From Mercurialis annua (taxonomy: Eukaryota; Streptophyta; Magnoliopsida; Malpighiales; Euphorbiaceae): a stretch of 64,000 bases of DNA. The first letter of the stretch is position 1, and every line of letters begins with the position of its first letter. The notes beneath the pieces are model-generated. The model was not told the DNA's origin. It was given only the letters and a program-made list of their open reading frames with translations, and did no database searches. Shown here piece after piece: positions 10,172 to 23,524 of this stretch. The stretch lies in NCBI RefSeq assembly GCF_937616625.2, contig NC_065570.1, forward strand, positions 11,418,001 to 11,482,000, written 5' to 3'. A program made the translations under genes and the position numbers.

Positions 10172-11040
10172 CTAGTAAATTCAGTAACAGCTTTAGTCCC
10201 TTCCTAGATCACCGACCGCATGTTTCGCCAAATCCCCCGGCAAAACCAATCCCACCGCCGTCTGAATTTCCCTCGAGGTAATCGTGGGTTTCTTATTATA
10301 TTTGGTAGGGGTGAGCAACGGTCGGTTCGGTCATCGAACCATCCAAAAATTCAAAACCGTTCGGTTTTTAAAAATTTCGGTCACCGAATCTTATTATCCA
10401 AAATTATATCAAAACCGAATAACCAAACCGAAATATTTATGTTCGGTTCGTTCGAAAACCGTAATATTTTTTGTTTGATTTTTTTTAAAAAAAAAACAGT
10501 CTTTTTAAAAAAATAGAAAAAAAATGGAAAAATTTAACTTAGAGAGTACATGTGCTTTAAATTAAATTTATATTTATCGTTTTTTATTCTAAAACTATAA
10601 AAATAAACAAGTTAAATATATAAATGTGTGTATATAAAAGCTCAAAACGACGTAGTTTTGAAATACGATCGGTTCGGTTATAATGGTTATTTTTTTTGTA
10701 AAAACCGTAAACCGAACCGAATAGCGAAAATTTTAAAAATTCCGGCCGTAACCAAATCATATTTTAAAATTATATTTTAGTTTAATTAATTCAATACGGT
10801 TTGGTTCGTTTATTCGGTTTTAACCGTTTAATGCTCATCCCTAATACCTGGCCAATCTCGCAGCTTATTGGGCAAGCTTCTTAAATATATCATTTATAAA
10901 ACTATTCATAATTCCCATCACCTTGCTTGACTTCCCAATATCAGGGTGCACCTGTTTCAGCACCTTGAATATATAGATCTTGTATGTCTCTAGGCTCTTC
11001 TTCGCCTTCTTCTTCTTCTTCTCGACGCCGGCAGCTTCTT
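10172..11040 (-). pseudogene. Histone H2B pseudogene, truncated and interrupted
   Basis: The segment 10172-10305 matches the last part of the intact H2B gene (21248-21375). The segment 10844-11040 matches its middle (21371-21560). Between them sits a hAT-type MITE. Homology stops at about 11040 within the codons for the basic lysine-rich tail, so roughly the first 45 codons are gone and there is no start. There is also a small insertion near 10207-10220 and many substitutions. The break at about 11040 coincides with the tandem-duplication junction, so the 5' end was probably lost when the duplication formed. Confidence 0.9.
10306..10843. mobile_element. hAT-type MITE inside the H2B pseudogene, 538 bp
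   Basis: The ends are TAGGGGTGAGC and GCTCATCCCTA. Direct flanks atatttgg (10298-10305) and atacctgg (10844-10851) form an 8-bp duplication. The intact H2B gene shows the single original atacctgg, and the two differences are C-to-T changes. It has the same end sequence and GGTTCGG-type subterminal repeats as the 9128 element, but the interiors differ. Confidence 0.9.
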
Positions 11041-11044
11041 ACGC

Positions 11045-12436
<1,392 letters not shown>

Positions 12437-12647
12437 GTTTAATTTAAATACAATATTTTCTATAATTTTTTTTTATTAAAGATAGCCTACTTTAATTATT
12501 AGCGGAGATTAGCGGGAGTTAATATTAGATATTTTTTAAATAGGCACACTGCTCATGAGTGTTGACGGTCAAACCCTAAACATCATACGCATATCATTAG
12601 GAGGTATGACGCGCTATACCTTTTTTTGTTAGTCTTAGCAAAATTAC

Positions 12648-13639
12648 GGCTAGTAATCACCCACGGCCCCTGACTTTAGGGGTACCTTACGCTAAACCCC
12701 TTGATCTAAAAAAAGCTGCCGTAAACCCCCTAAACTTTACCTAATGATCAGCTAAACCCCTTTTACCCTAAAACCGCCCCAAAAAACCGCCCCAAGCCCT
12801 TTATTTTTTCAAAAATACCTAAAATACCCCTAAGGTCAATAACAAAAACCAAACCAACCTAATCTAACCAAATCTAAAATCATTCACCTAACCAAATCAG
12901 ATATAAACCATGATACTTAAATCACCAATCAACTCAATTAAATCAAACCATCCAACCGAAACTTTCACCCGCCGCCGCCGGTTTTTTCCGGCCACCACCG
13001 TCCATTGCCGGAAAAAAAATTATCCAAATAATAACTCCTTTAATTTTAAAAAATAATAGTTATTATTTTAAATTTAAATTTTTTTTTTAAAATTAATTTA
13101 AACCCACCGGCCGGTGGGTCTGCTCTGTGCAGCAGACCCACCGGCCGGTGGATCTGCTCTGTGCAGCAGACCCACCGGCCGGTGGATCTGCTCTGTGCAG
13201 CAGACCCACCGGCGTGGGTCTGCTATTTGCAGCAGACCCACCGGCGCCGGTGGGTCTGCTGCAAAGAGCAGACCCACCGTGGGTCTGCTCTTTGCAGCAG
13301 ACCCACGCCGGTGGGTCTGCTCACGGGCATGAATTAAAAAAAGTATTATTTTTTTATTTAAATTAAAAATAATTATTTATTTAATTTTTAAATAAATTTA
13401 GGTTTGATTAGATTTGTTTGGTTTGATTTGATTGGGTCGGTTTTAAGTGTGGTTAGATTGAAGTTGTCTGATTTGTTTGTATTTATTTACAGTTTTGAAG
13501 GGTATTTTGGTCAATTTATGCGAAAAGGGGTTTAGCTGATCATTAGGTAAAGTTTAGGGGGTTTACGGCAGCTTTTTTTAGATCAGGGGGTTTAGCGTAA
13601 GGTACCCCTAAAGTCAGGGGCCGTGGGTGATTATTAGCC
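12648..13639. mobile_element. Non-coding MULE, 992 bp
   Basis: The ends GGCTAGTAATCACCC and GGGTGATTATTAGCC are inverted. The terminal repeats extend about 110 bp with few mismatches (for example aaaccccttgatc and gatcagggggttt). The 9-mer caaaattac flanks both sides (12639-12647 and 13640-13648) without mismatch. There is no transposase. The middle is a tandem palindromic GC-rich array. Confidence 0.92.
13102..13326. repeat. GC-rich palindromic tandem array in the 992-bp MULE
   Basis: The array is made of ggtgggtctgctctgtgcag and its complement, alternately oriented and joined through ccaccggccggtgg palindromes. At least six unit copies occur, with the loop varying between ctgtgcag, atttgcag and gcaaagag. 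Frames running through it give meaningless Cys/Ala/Asp/Pro-rich repeats, not a protein. Confidence 0.9.
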
Positions 13640-14078
13640 CAAAATTACTCCCGCTAAGTTTAAGTAGGCAAGCGTGCGTGATTTATTAAAGTTAGTTTTC
13701 AAAGTTACGCTTTTTCATGTATAAGAATATGAGGCCCTATATCATTGTTTCTCTTATTCTTTTACCAAATTGATTTCTATTTTATTATTATATTTGTCAA
13801 ATTAATAGTTTTGTCTATATATAAAGAGAGAGATTTTGATTTTTTTTATTCAGTTTTTTTATTTGATTTTTACTAAAGTGAATTTATTTTTGATAACTTT
13901 AAATTAAATAAATTGTTATATGATTAATGCTAGTAATTATATTTTATTATTGTACACATATTTTAATTATAATTATTTTTAGTTGAATATTTATTATTCC
14001 CTCCGTTCTATTTTAGTTATCCATTAACAAAATATATTTAGCTTTAATTAGATGTCCATTTATTTTCCAAAATTTAGT

Positions 14079-14559
14079 GTTAATGGTCTGAAAAAATTTA
14101 TACTTTGTAACCCTTTTTTGTTTGTACTTTAATGTTGTAAAATTGTCAATTTTCCCCAAATCCACACTTTTCGTTTCAATTGCACCCTCAAATATCAAAT
14201 TTTACACCTTTTGGTTCCAATTACATCCTCAAACATCAAATTGACCTATTTTTTTAATACTTTATATTTTAACATATATTTAAATAGTTACCAATGTTAT
14301 AATTAGAACAAAAAAACATTGGATTTCAATTTTTGGAAAAAAGAGTTTTTGTGTTTTAAATATAACATTAAGCGCAATTTAAAATATATGTAAAAATATA
14401 AAGTATTGATTTGAATTTTTTTCAAATGAAAAGAGGTTAGTTTAATGTTTGAGGGTGCAATTGAAAATAAAGGTGCGGATTTGGGTACAATTGACGATTT
14501 ATAACATCAACGTGCAATAAAAAGAGGCTAAAAGGTGAAGGTTTTTCAGACCATTAGCC
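14079..14559. mobile_element. Terminal-inverted-repeat MITE, about 481 bp
   Basis: The left arm (taatggtctgaaaaaattta, then gtttcaattgcaccctcaaa) is mirrored by the right arm (tttgagggtgcaattgaaa, then gtttttcagaccatta). The target duplication is not clear. The arm wording (gttgtaaaattgtcaatttt, tttcaattgcaccct) resembles the MITE at 54406. A Stowaway-like terminus (ttccctccgttctattttag) lies just left, at about 13998, without a visible partner. Confidence 0.7.
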
Positions 14560-14967
14560 TAAAATTAATTATTTAAAAACAATTATAGTATCATTTTTAA
14601 TTATAATAATTTCTATAATGTATCATTTATCATTAAATTTTATTCCAATTCAATTGATTACTCGATAATTAATTTTATGTTGTTTGTTGGTTGCTCATTG
14701 GTTTCTGTTTAGTTGCTTTTGTGTTGTTTGTAAGTTGCTCTTTGGTTGTTTATTGTATAAATATTATTTATTTTATTTTATTGGTTGTTATTATCAAATA
14801 ATATTATAAGTTCATTTGGAAATAAGGTACATAGAAATATTGAATACTCTACTTTTTTTTTTGAGAATTGAATACTCTACTTTAAAATGATGTTTACGAC
14901 CAACTCTTTTTATAAAAAAACATTAGCAAAAATATGACTGTAATAATTTATAAAAAACGACGCAAGC

Positions 14968-17953
14968 TGTAATACCCCGTAATTTTAAGTAATTAATTAT
15001 GCCACGAGATTAAATTGGAGTAATCAAAATATTAAAAATAATATTTTGAGGTTTTGAATATTAAGAAAAATATTCGGAAATACTAAGTTTAATAGTCAAA
15101 TGGTAATAGTAAGGTTTGACTATTTAAGGTTTTTAAATTAAATCACGGGAAGTGATTTAATAAATTCGGAATACGTAAATTAAATTTAAACGTAAATTTA
15201 ATTTATACGTATCCGTAAAAGAATATCGTAATAATTGGAGTTTAAAATTTAAATCGAGAATTTAAATTTTAATAAAGGGATATGAACGAGATTAATATAA
15301 TAGAGAATACGACTGGGCGTCGTAGATAAAAATATATTGATAATTAAAATATCAATGTACCACTCTAAATGGAGAGTTTAAGATTTCGGACAAAACCCCG
15401 AAATTAAAATGTCGAAATTCGGAAAGCTCGACGAGTTATGGACGAATATACGTTAAGATATATATAAATATATATATTAAAAAAATAAAGAAAATAAAAA
15501 GAATAAGAATAGTGGAGGCGGTGGCTAATAAGGAAAAAGGCTTCCTTTAGTCCCTGAATTCTTTACTTTAATTAGTTTTAATTATAAACTAATTAAATGG
15601 TATTAGATTTTCTAAATTGAAAATAAAATAATATTTAAGTCTCGAGCGAATAATTTTGATGTCATTATTCGCGAAATAATTCGAAGAAGCTACGGTCCAA
15701 TTTTTATTAAATTTGGACGTAGTAATTTTATTTAAGTGGGACTGATTTGGACCTAATGAATTTTTGGAGATTTATTAAAAATAAAATATAAGTCGGATGC
15801 GAATAAAAATTATATTTTTATTTGTTTTATATTTTATTGGATTTTTGGATAAAGTTTCGTAAAATTTGGAATTAGTCTCCGTTTGGGCTACGGACGACTA
15901 ATTAAAATCAGAGTTAAAGTGCATGATTGAACTAGTACCTAATGGTACTTTAGCCGAATCATTTCTCCATAAATAGAGAAGAGGGGCAGCCTCACTTCCT
16001 TGCGCAGGGAAGGAGGGACCTGCTTGCTAGGCTTAGCAAGCAGAGGTGAGAAGGTTCTGGCGCGGCGCGATCCGATTTCGCGATTCCGACTTTGATTTCT
16101 TCGGTAGTCCGGTAGTACGAGGTAATAATCGATAATTAGTAATCGATTAAATAGAAAATAAATTAAAATATTATAAACGTAGGAAGCACGTCGGGAATCG
16201 GCCCGGAAACGAAGTTCCGAGGGTGGCCTGACGGTGTACACGAACGTGCACAAGGTGCACGAACGTGCATTGGCCAAGGGTTGTGCACGAACGTGCATTG
16301 GCCAAGGGTGTGCACGAACGTGCACAGACAGTGCACGAACGTGCACAGGCCCTGTACGGACGTGTAGTCCGACTCCGACGGGATCTTTTCAGGCGGCGAA
16401 TCCGAGGGGACTTCGCCTAGTAGGACGGTGTGTTTACCGTCAGTTAGTAAATGTTTAAAGGTGAACGTTTTAAAATGATATAAGTCTATACGTTAAAACG
16501 ATACGACGTTTTAACTAGGCTCTATATTAATCAATGTGATTAATGTTAAAAGGACTATAAGTCTATACCAAGAGTGGTATTATATATTGAACGAGAAGTT
16601 CAATATTGAGATTAGTTCATGTGTTTGTTTATAGAGTCGTCTATAAACAATAGTTATTTGAGTCTATCGTTTATACGATAGGACTAGAGTTAAAATTCAA
16701 TGTCTAATGTGTTTTGACATTTGAATTTTAATTAGATCCGACGAGTGGTCGATTTAGCGAGCCAAACACCAACGTGTTTGACTGACAAGCTTGTTTGGAG
16801 CTTACGTTTTTGAAAATGGGGACGACAGTACTGTGAGTTTTACTTTGTGGTTTTTACTTTTGAATATTTATATTTAAATTGTTTTTAAATAACAAATCGC
16901 AGTAGTATAACTTAACCATGAAAGATCCATTGGAACAAGCTTCCTATTGGTTGTCAATAGGACTGTGTGATCACCAGTAGTGTTTTTCGATACGAGCCTG
17001 TGTCTGACATAGAGGTCAGTTAATGTCATTGGGCGTTGGAAGTGCTAGCGACCCTGACTTAACAGTCTGAGACGGCAGTAACGGTTACGGTCACAGGCAG
17101 TACTGTGATGGCAGTTTCACGGTTACGGTCCAGACACCCGGCTTAGACGGCAGTGATTCAGTTCACGGTCTAAGGCCTATATTGTGTAGGTTGAGACCCA
17201 TACAATAGTTTGTCTTGTAGGGTTTCATCTGGATCGACTAATTGGTAATATTTTTGATATGTACAAATGTTTTACATATATGCGATTTAAATATTCAATT
17301 GTAAATATGTGAACTCACTCAGAAATATTTATATTTCTGACCCTCCCCAATGTTTACCTTTCAGGTAATCAAGTACGAGGTCTGACTTCCACAATAATTC
17401 CGGAAGTCAATGTCAGCCATACCTCTAGAGCTGCAAGTAGTTGGGTACGGGAAGTCTGTCTTTCTGTTTACAGTAGTTCAAACTATTTTGATAAACTCTG
17501 ATTGAACTACTGTATATAATATATGTTTGAAAAGCTGCGTGTTTTCTAAAATGCTATGACCAGTTGTTTGAGAGATACACTGGTTTTATGTATTTAGCAT
17601 TTTAGTATTGTATTGGAAACAGAGCAGGTGTGTCAACTGAGATTGATGTTTGCGCTCTAGTTTCTTTAAATACAATCAGGGTCTTAAGACCCGGTTTTCA
17701 GAAATATGTTTACGTTAAACGAGAGAAAGGTTTTAACGATATTTTCTGAAAACAGATCATATGTGATATATGATCTTGAATTGCGATCGCGTTTTTAATA
17801 AAGGTGTTAAAGTGTTTCCGCAACGAGGTTGCAAACCTTTTTATGTTTTAAAACGCGAAAAATTTATAAAGATTTTTAGGCTTGCTACGGGTTTCGGAGC
17901 AACCACTCCCATTCCCTAGCGCCGGTCGCGATCCATGAATTTGGGTCGTGACA
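14968..17953. mobile_element. Solo LTR, 2986 bp, probably Ty3/gypsy
   Basis: The segment starts TGTAATACCCCGTAATTTTA and ends GGGTCGTGACA, with TG...CA termini. A perfect 5-bp duplication, caagc, lies at 14963-14967 and 17954-17958. There is no second LTR, primer-binding site, polypurine tract or pol-like frame, so the element was reduced to one LTR by recombination. The length and TGTAATACCCCG start are typical of large plant gypsy LTRs, which is a family-level inference. A TATA-like ataaatag is at about 15970. Base composition rises in GC around 16000-16450. Confidence 0.92.
16236..16372. repeat. Short tandem GTGCACGAACGTGCA repeats within the LTR
   Basis: Five imperfect copies of gtgcacgaacgtgca occur, each nearly palindromic. 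Two are separated by ttggccaaggg. Minus- and plus-strand frames through the repeat are artefacts of it. Confidence 0.8.
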
Positions 17954-17958
17954 CAAGC

Positions 17959-18647
17959 AACTGAACATCTAACAAAGATCAACCTAATAGAAACAAATTG
18001 AAAGATAAAAAAATTGTGTTAAAAAGAGTTATCCTGCTTTAAAAATCGAATGTAATTTTATTTTTATATTCTCATTAAACATATATATAACGTAAATGAA
18101 TAATACATATCTTGAAAATATTTATTATATTTTTATTCGATAAGAATATTTAATCACCTAAAATAAATGATATCTAGAAATAATAAAAGATAAAAAGAAC
18201 TATGTTATTAGCAAATGTAAAATTAGATGAAAAGTGTTAGTAACATATAATGACTTGATAAAATAATAATAAGATATAAATAAAAAAAAGTTAAAAAATT
18301 AAAACGACAAGTGTTTTAATGTATAGGAAAAATGTTTACATATAAAAATAGATGAACATATAAATTTATCACATTTATAAATTTAATTAGTCAATTAGAG
18401 CTGACCATTTTTTATTAGAGTTTATTTATTTGAAAAGTGCAAATGCTGACATTATTGAGAAAGAAATTAATATGGCAAGGGATTGAAGGAAAAAAGCGTT
18501 GGGGTGAATATATATTTCATAAAAAAGCATATTTGTGCCAAAAATTTATTGACAGCGTATAAAAGCTAACCCCTTCATTAAAAGAGGTGTTTATGGACAA
18601 AGCCTTATTATTAGAGCTTGGCCAACTAGACCGAGCCTTTAAATGTT
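17959..18647. other. AT-rich insertion tail upstream of H2A.W copy 2
   Basis: I see no gene or clear element ends. Homology with the first cassette resumes at about 18648 (ttattttctataaaatga). Confidence 0.5.
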
Positions 18648-18977
18648 ATTTTCTATAAAATGAAACAGAAAAATTCATTATAAATTTTCATGCTGATTTC
18701 CATAAAAAAAAGTGTAAAATCGCGAATCTCTATCTCTCTCCTCTTCTAATTGGCCCATTTCAATTGACAAGGATTGCCAACGTATCTTACTACAGCCGTC
18801 GATTCCTCAAATCCAACGGTGCCAAATGCTCCATCCAAGAAAACCAAAGCATCAAACTCCACAACTACACCAAAAAGCTCCGTTTATATCTGCTCCCTCT
18901 CCAACTCAAATCCATCAACCCTCTTCTTCCACAAATCCCAGTCGCCCAAATCAATAATCTGTTTGTTTCCCGAGAAA

Positions 18978-19770
18978 ATGGACACCGGAGGAAAGATGAA
19001 GAAAGGAGCCGCCGGAAGGAAAGGAGGCGGTCCTAAGAAGAAACCCGTTTCAAGATCAGTCAAAGCTGGTCTTCAGTTTCCCGTCGGTCGTATCGGTAGA
19101 TATTTGAAGAAAGGCCGATACTCTCAACGTGTCGGTACCGGTGCTCCGGTGTACCTCGCTGCTGTTCTTGAGTACCTTGCTGCTGAGGTATTATTTTAAT
19201 TTTCAATAATCTGAAAACCTAGATTCGTTTAATTCTAGGATTATTTTAATTTTCAAAGGTTCATTTTGCCCGTAAACTTAGTACATAAAAAAAACACTAT
19301 GCATTTGGGATTTTGTCAAATTTTACCAATTTAGCTTCAAATTATTCAATAATATTTTGTCACATCAACTCCGATTTTTATATAATGCACTAACTATTTT
19401 TTGAAAACTCGAGTAAAACGAGCCAAAATGCCAAGTTCAGACTTTTTTTTTCAAAGCCATGAACTCCGCCTTAATTTAGAATTGGGAAAGAAACCCTAAT
19501 GTGGTGTGATTGATTGTGATAAAGGTGTTGGAGTTGGCTGGGAATGCGGCGAGAGATAACAAGAAGAACAGGATCATACCGAGGCATGTGTTGTTAGCAG
19601 TGCGGAACGACGAGGAGCTTGGGAAATTATTGGCAGGCGTAACTATAGCTCATGGAGGAGTTTTGCCCAATATTAACCCTATTCTTTTGCCCAAGAAAGC
19701 TGAGAAAACTGTGTCTTCTAAAGAGCCCAAGTCTCCATCCAAGGCTACCAAATCTCCTAAGAAGGCTTAG
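18978..19770 (+). CDS. Histone H2A.W-type variant, copy 2
   Basis: Exons 18978-19187 and 19525-19770 encode 151 residues with the same fold landmarks as the first copy: [29 protein letters not shown] in exon 1, NDEELGKLL and [10 protein letters not shown] in exon 2, and the KSPKK tail. Splice sites are GAG/gtatta and aaag/GTG. The reading frame is undamaged. Only about 330 bp of upstream DNA is shared with copy 1; everything farther up was displaced by several kb of transposons, so its regulation may differ. It converges on the intact H2B gene, 1.5 kb away, in the orientation of the ancestral pair. Confidence 0.93.
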
Positions 19771-21247
19771 TTTATGTTGTAGTTTTTGTTTGTCATCCTG
19801 TGTATGTAGTTTGGTTCATGTGTACCAAAGGGTGATGGTATTTTTTTGTTTGTTTAATTCTAGGATTATATTAGGACCATTGTGTACTCTTGTGGGTTTA
19901 TGTGTTCATGTAGAAGAACATTATGTATCATATGAATTAAATGAATTGTTCTCTTCTATCTTCTTGTTGTGTTGCTTTTATTATATTGGAGAAATGAAAC
20001 TTGATTCCCAGATGCGGTTAATCCAAGAAACTGTAATAGAGCAAAGACTTCGATCTAGAGTTGTAAAGGGATATAGATTTTTTTGAGTTCTGTTTGAGTT
20101 TGGTTTTATGTTTAACATTGAGAATTACATCATCTGTTTTATGAGTCCAACATAGAATTTGGGTTATTGTCTTGTTGTTCTAACTTCTAAGTACAACCAC
20201 AAATCTACAAACCAATGTTTTCTAAGTACAACCAACAAAACTAAAAAAAATCAGTAAGAGGGACTTTAAATTCAATTTTGCATTTTCATCTTACAGATAT
20301 TTATCGTAGGTGGTATTTGCTAAAGTTGTTTTAGATTTTTTATGTTCTGTCAACAATGAAATTTGAAATATAAACCTCGTTCAAAGAGTCACCAGACTAC
20401 ATATGTTCTGAAAATTGAAAATACTAAACAAGATCCAGTATTAACTTAACAGAATGGCACAACATTTCACCATTGTCATCTTCCCCTTCAAATATGCTCA
20501 AACAATTTTACAGAAGAGGGCAGTTTAGCAACAAAACAAGACGATATTGTTCTATCATTCTCCAAAATTAGCAATTGCTCCAATCCATATCATCAAAAAA
20601 TGGCCATCGTTCACATCTATAATAGAGCAAAAATAGCGAACACTACTTCAATCAGCTTCGATCCATACGACATCATATACAAAGGAAAAATTACTAAAAT
20701 GTAAAGAAATAGTAGAATTATAGTTATCCCCTGAACAGTCTCGTTAGATACCATATACTTTCTTGAGTTCAGAAGCAACCTCAAGAGTTTTTGCACACTT
20801 GATTTGTTACCGATATCACAGAAAAAGGCCATATTTAATTACAACTCATCTAACTACAATGGCTTCGTAGATTTTTTTTTAAATAGACCGAATCTACCAC
20901 ACCATATGATCGTCCTCCTCCCAATACATATCTGCACAATTGTTCTGCTATTTTTTCCAAACAATTGACAACCATAAGACATCTAAAATGACCAGATTTT
21001 GCAAAATCACAGTTAATTTTAGGAAATAAGCCATGACTTTCAGACCAAAATTACATGCTGAATTATTCAGATACAATGCAATTGCTTCATTTTACAGACG
21101 GATATCCCAAATCATCATCAAGCTATTTACCAATTCCATTTTATTGAATCCAATTAAAAGAAACAAGCAATCCCATTAAAATATATTCCAACAAATTACA
21201 AAACAATTAAAAAAAAACCCTAATCCAAATCACCAACACAACAAAAT
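19771..21247. other. Spacer between convergent H2A.W and H2B genes
   Basis: This holds the 3' regions of both genes. It corresponds to 8367-10171 in the first cassette minus the MITE there. No further gene is visible. Confidence 0.6.
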
Positions 21248-21682
21248 CTAAGAGCTAGTAAATTTAGTCACAGCTTTAGTCCCTTCAGAAACCGCATGCT
21301 TCGCCAGTTCCCCGGGCAAAACCAATCTCACCGCCGTCTGAATTTCCCTCGATGTAATCGTGGGCTTCTTATTATACCTGGCCAATCTCGCAGCTTCTTG
21401 CGCAAGCTTCTCGAATATATCATTGATAAAACTGTTCATAATCCCCATCGCCTTGCTCGACACCCCGATATCAGGGTGCACCTGCTTCAGCACCTTGAAT
21501 ATATAGATCTTGTACGTCTCCACGCTCTTCTTCGCCTTCTTCTTCTTCTTCTCCACGCCGGCGCCGCTGCCTCCGATCTTTTTCTCCGCTTTCGGCCTCT
21601 TCTCCGCCGCTGCGGACGCTGCCGGTGCTTTCTCCGCCGCCGGTTTTTTCTCCGCTGGCTTCTTCTCTGCCTTGGGTGCCAT
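21248..21682 (-). CDS. Histone H2B
   Basis: One uninterrupted frame gives 144 residues. The lysine/alanine-rich tail begins [18 protein letters not shown], as in plant H2Bs. The fold follows: [52 protein letters not shown], and [37 protein letters not shown]. The conserved C-terminal lysine of AVTKF is the usual ubiquitination site. The protein pairs with H2A in nucleosomes. Lack of introns is normal for plant H2B. Its upstream region carries TATA, CCAAT and ACGTCA elements, as expected for an S-phase histone promoter. Confidence 0.96.
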   Translation of the reverse strand: MAPKAEKKPAEKKPAAEKAPAASAAAEKRPKAEKKIGGSGAGVEKKKKKAKKSVETYKIYIFKVLKQVHPDIGVSSKAMGIMNSFINDIFEKLAQEAARLARYNKKPTITSREIQTAVRLVLPGELAKHAVSEGTKAVTKFTSS

Positions 21683-21768
21683 TATGAGGGGAATTTAATT
21701 GACTGGGGAAATAAATGAAATTTGAGGAATGTAGGGTTTTTATTTCTAATGGAAATGGGGGTTGTTTG

Positions 21769-21831
21769 TTTATATAGGGAGGTGAGATTGATTTTGATTG
21801 GTTGGTTTAGAACTTAGAGGATCGCTGACGT
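21769..21831 (-). promoter_or_regulatory. H2B promoter elements
   Basis: On the minus strand a TATATAAA box lies at 21769-21776, about 87 bp upstream of the ATG. A CCAAT motif lies at 21797-21801 and an ACGTCA hexamer at 21826-21831. The hexamer is known from plant replication-dependent histone promoters. Spacing and order fit a functional promoter. Confidence 0.7.
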
Positions 21832-22198
21832 GGTTTCCATCGTGAGAGTTTAGTTTGAAAGTGATAGACGGTTCAGATTATGTTTTGTAACTAGTTGTGT
21901 CTGGTCCGCTTTTAATTTGGAAACGTGGTAATCTGTCAGCGATTTTTTGCCTCCTCAAAATATAGCAAAAGACTCACTTTATCCCAGGAGATCCGACCGA
22001 AAGATTAAATAAAATTCTGAAGTCGAGGTTTGCTCAATTATCATTCCGAAGTTGTCCAAAATGGATCACATTACACCGAATGTTGACTCTATTAATTTTT
22101 TCCGTCTATGGCACATACAAAAAAGTTCACAAACATCATTAATTTTTAAAATACTTACCAATTTTATATTTATAATTTTTTAACCATCTTCACCATCT

Positions 22199-22862
22199 TT
22201 TTCATTTAAATATCACTAATTAAATAATATTTAGAATTTAAATTATTTATTAAAACAATCGAAACTCAATTAAACACTTAAAAACCTAATTAAACACTTT
22301 AAAATTCAATTAAATAAATTGAGATTCAATTAAATCAATCGAAATTCATTTTAAACCTAATTAAATTTAATTAAATCAACTAAAACAATCAAAATATTCC
22401 AAAATCACCGTCGATTTTTCTTCCGAATTTATTCTGAAACGACCCGATATTTTTAGGCCACTACCGCCTACCAACCACCGAAATTTTTTTCGACGTTCTT
22501 CTCGGGCCTGTTCTTCCATGGGAAGAACATAAACGATATATTCTTCCCATGGAAGAATAGAACCTGTTCTTTTATGGAAAAACATGCCGGAGAAGATCGT
22601 TGGAAAAAAAATTCGGCGTTCGGTAGGAGGTAGTGGCTAGAAGAAATCGGTCATTTCAGAATAAATTCGAGATAAAAATCGATGGTGATTTAGTAATATT
22701 TTAATTATTTTAGTTGATTTAATTAGGTTTCACTTGAATTTTAAATGGTTTAATTAAAATTTTGATTTATATAATTGAATTTCGAAGTGTTTGATTGAAT
22801 TTCGATTGTTTTAATAAATATTTTAATTTCGAATATTATTTAATTACGATTCTTCTACATGA
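22199..22862. mobile_element. Long foldback element, arms about 310 bp
   Basis: The left arm (from aattaaataatatttag to tcgacgttcttctcggg) is the inverted counterpart of the right arm (from ccggagaagatcgttgg to cgaatattatttaatta) at roughly 85% by eye. The centre is itself palindromic: ttcttccatgggaagaa and ttcttcccatggaagaa about 15 bp apart. No coding capacity or clear target duplication is seen. A transcript through it would form a long hairpin. Confidence 0.75.
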
Positions 22863-23524
22863 TAACAGTATTGTACTCTAAACTTCGACTATACTTTTTT
22901 TTTTTATAAAAGCTTATTATTTATTTTATTTCATAACAAAATTATGATATGTAAATTTAACTTTGTTGTCAAAATATATCTTATTATAATTTACATTAGT
23001 TTAATTTCACACCCAAAACTTGTAACTAAAACATCATAAAAAATTTAAATAAATATCATCATAAATTATTGGCTAATGTATTTATGTAAGTTTAAAAGAA
23101 ATAATAATGATTAAGAAATTAACTGATTCTTGTAAAAAAATAGGACCCACCTGATATTTTTTCTTGATAGGTTATTGGTTTCGAATGTCAATTTTTCCCG
23201 AATGTTTTACACATGTATTTGTTTCGAATATCTCTTAATGAAGAATTATTTTGACCTTAAAAAAAAATACATCAAGAAAAAAAAATAACAAAACACACGG
23301 ACGGAAGGATAAAAGAGAATAAGCATGGTTTCATATATATTTCATTCAAACCTTAACTATTTCATTTAGTGAACTGTGGTAGTAATTAAAATTTAACAGA
23401 GTTGATCATGTTGTCGTCGTCGTCGTCATCTTGATTAATCGCAAGTATATCATAACAAAACCATTCAGAAAGTATATCATGTAGCTCATAATATATTATA
23501 TATAACACCATGGATCACTTTACA
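22863..23524. other. AT-rich spacer and 3' flank of the pyrophosphatase gene
   Basis: No gene is seen. A short gtcgtcgtcgtcgtc run lies at about 23413. The final part is presumably 3' UTR of the gene on the minus strand. Confidence 0.5.

Noticed and set aside
13114..13366. Two Cys/Ala/Pro-rich open frames
   Set aside because: They are frames through a palindromic tandem array; the repeat explains the lack of stops.
15939..16458. Open frames on both strands within the solo LTR
   Set aside because: They run through the GTGCACGAAC repeat and have no recognisable domain.
14968..17953. Full-length LTR retrotransposon
   Set aside because: There is no second LTR, primer-binding site or pol region, and the TSD flanks a single LTR.
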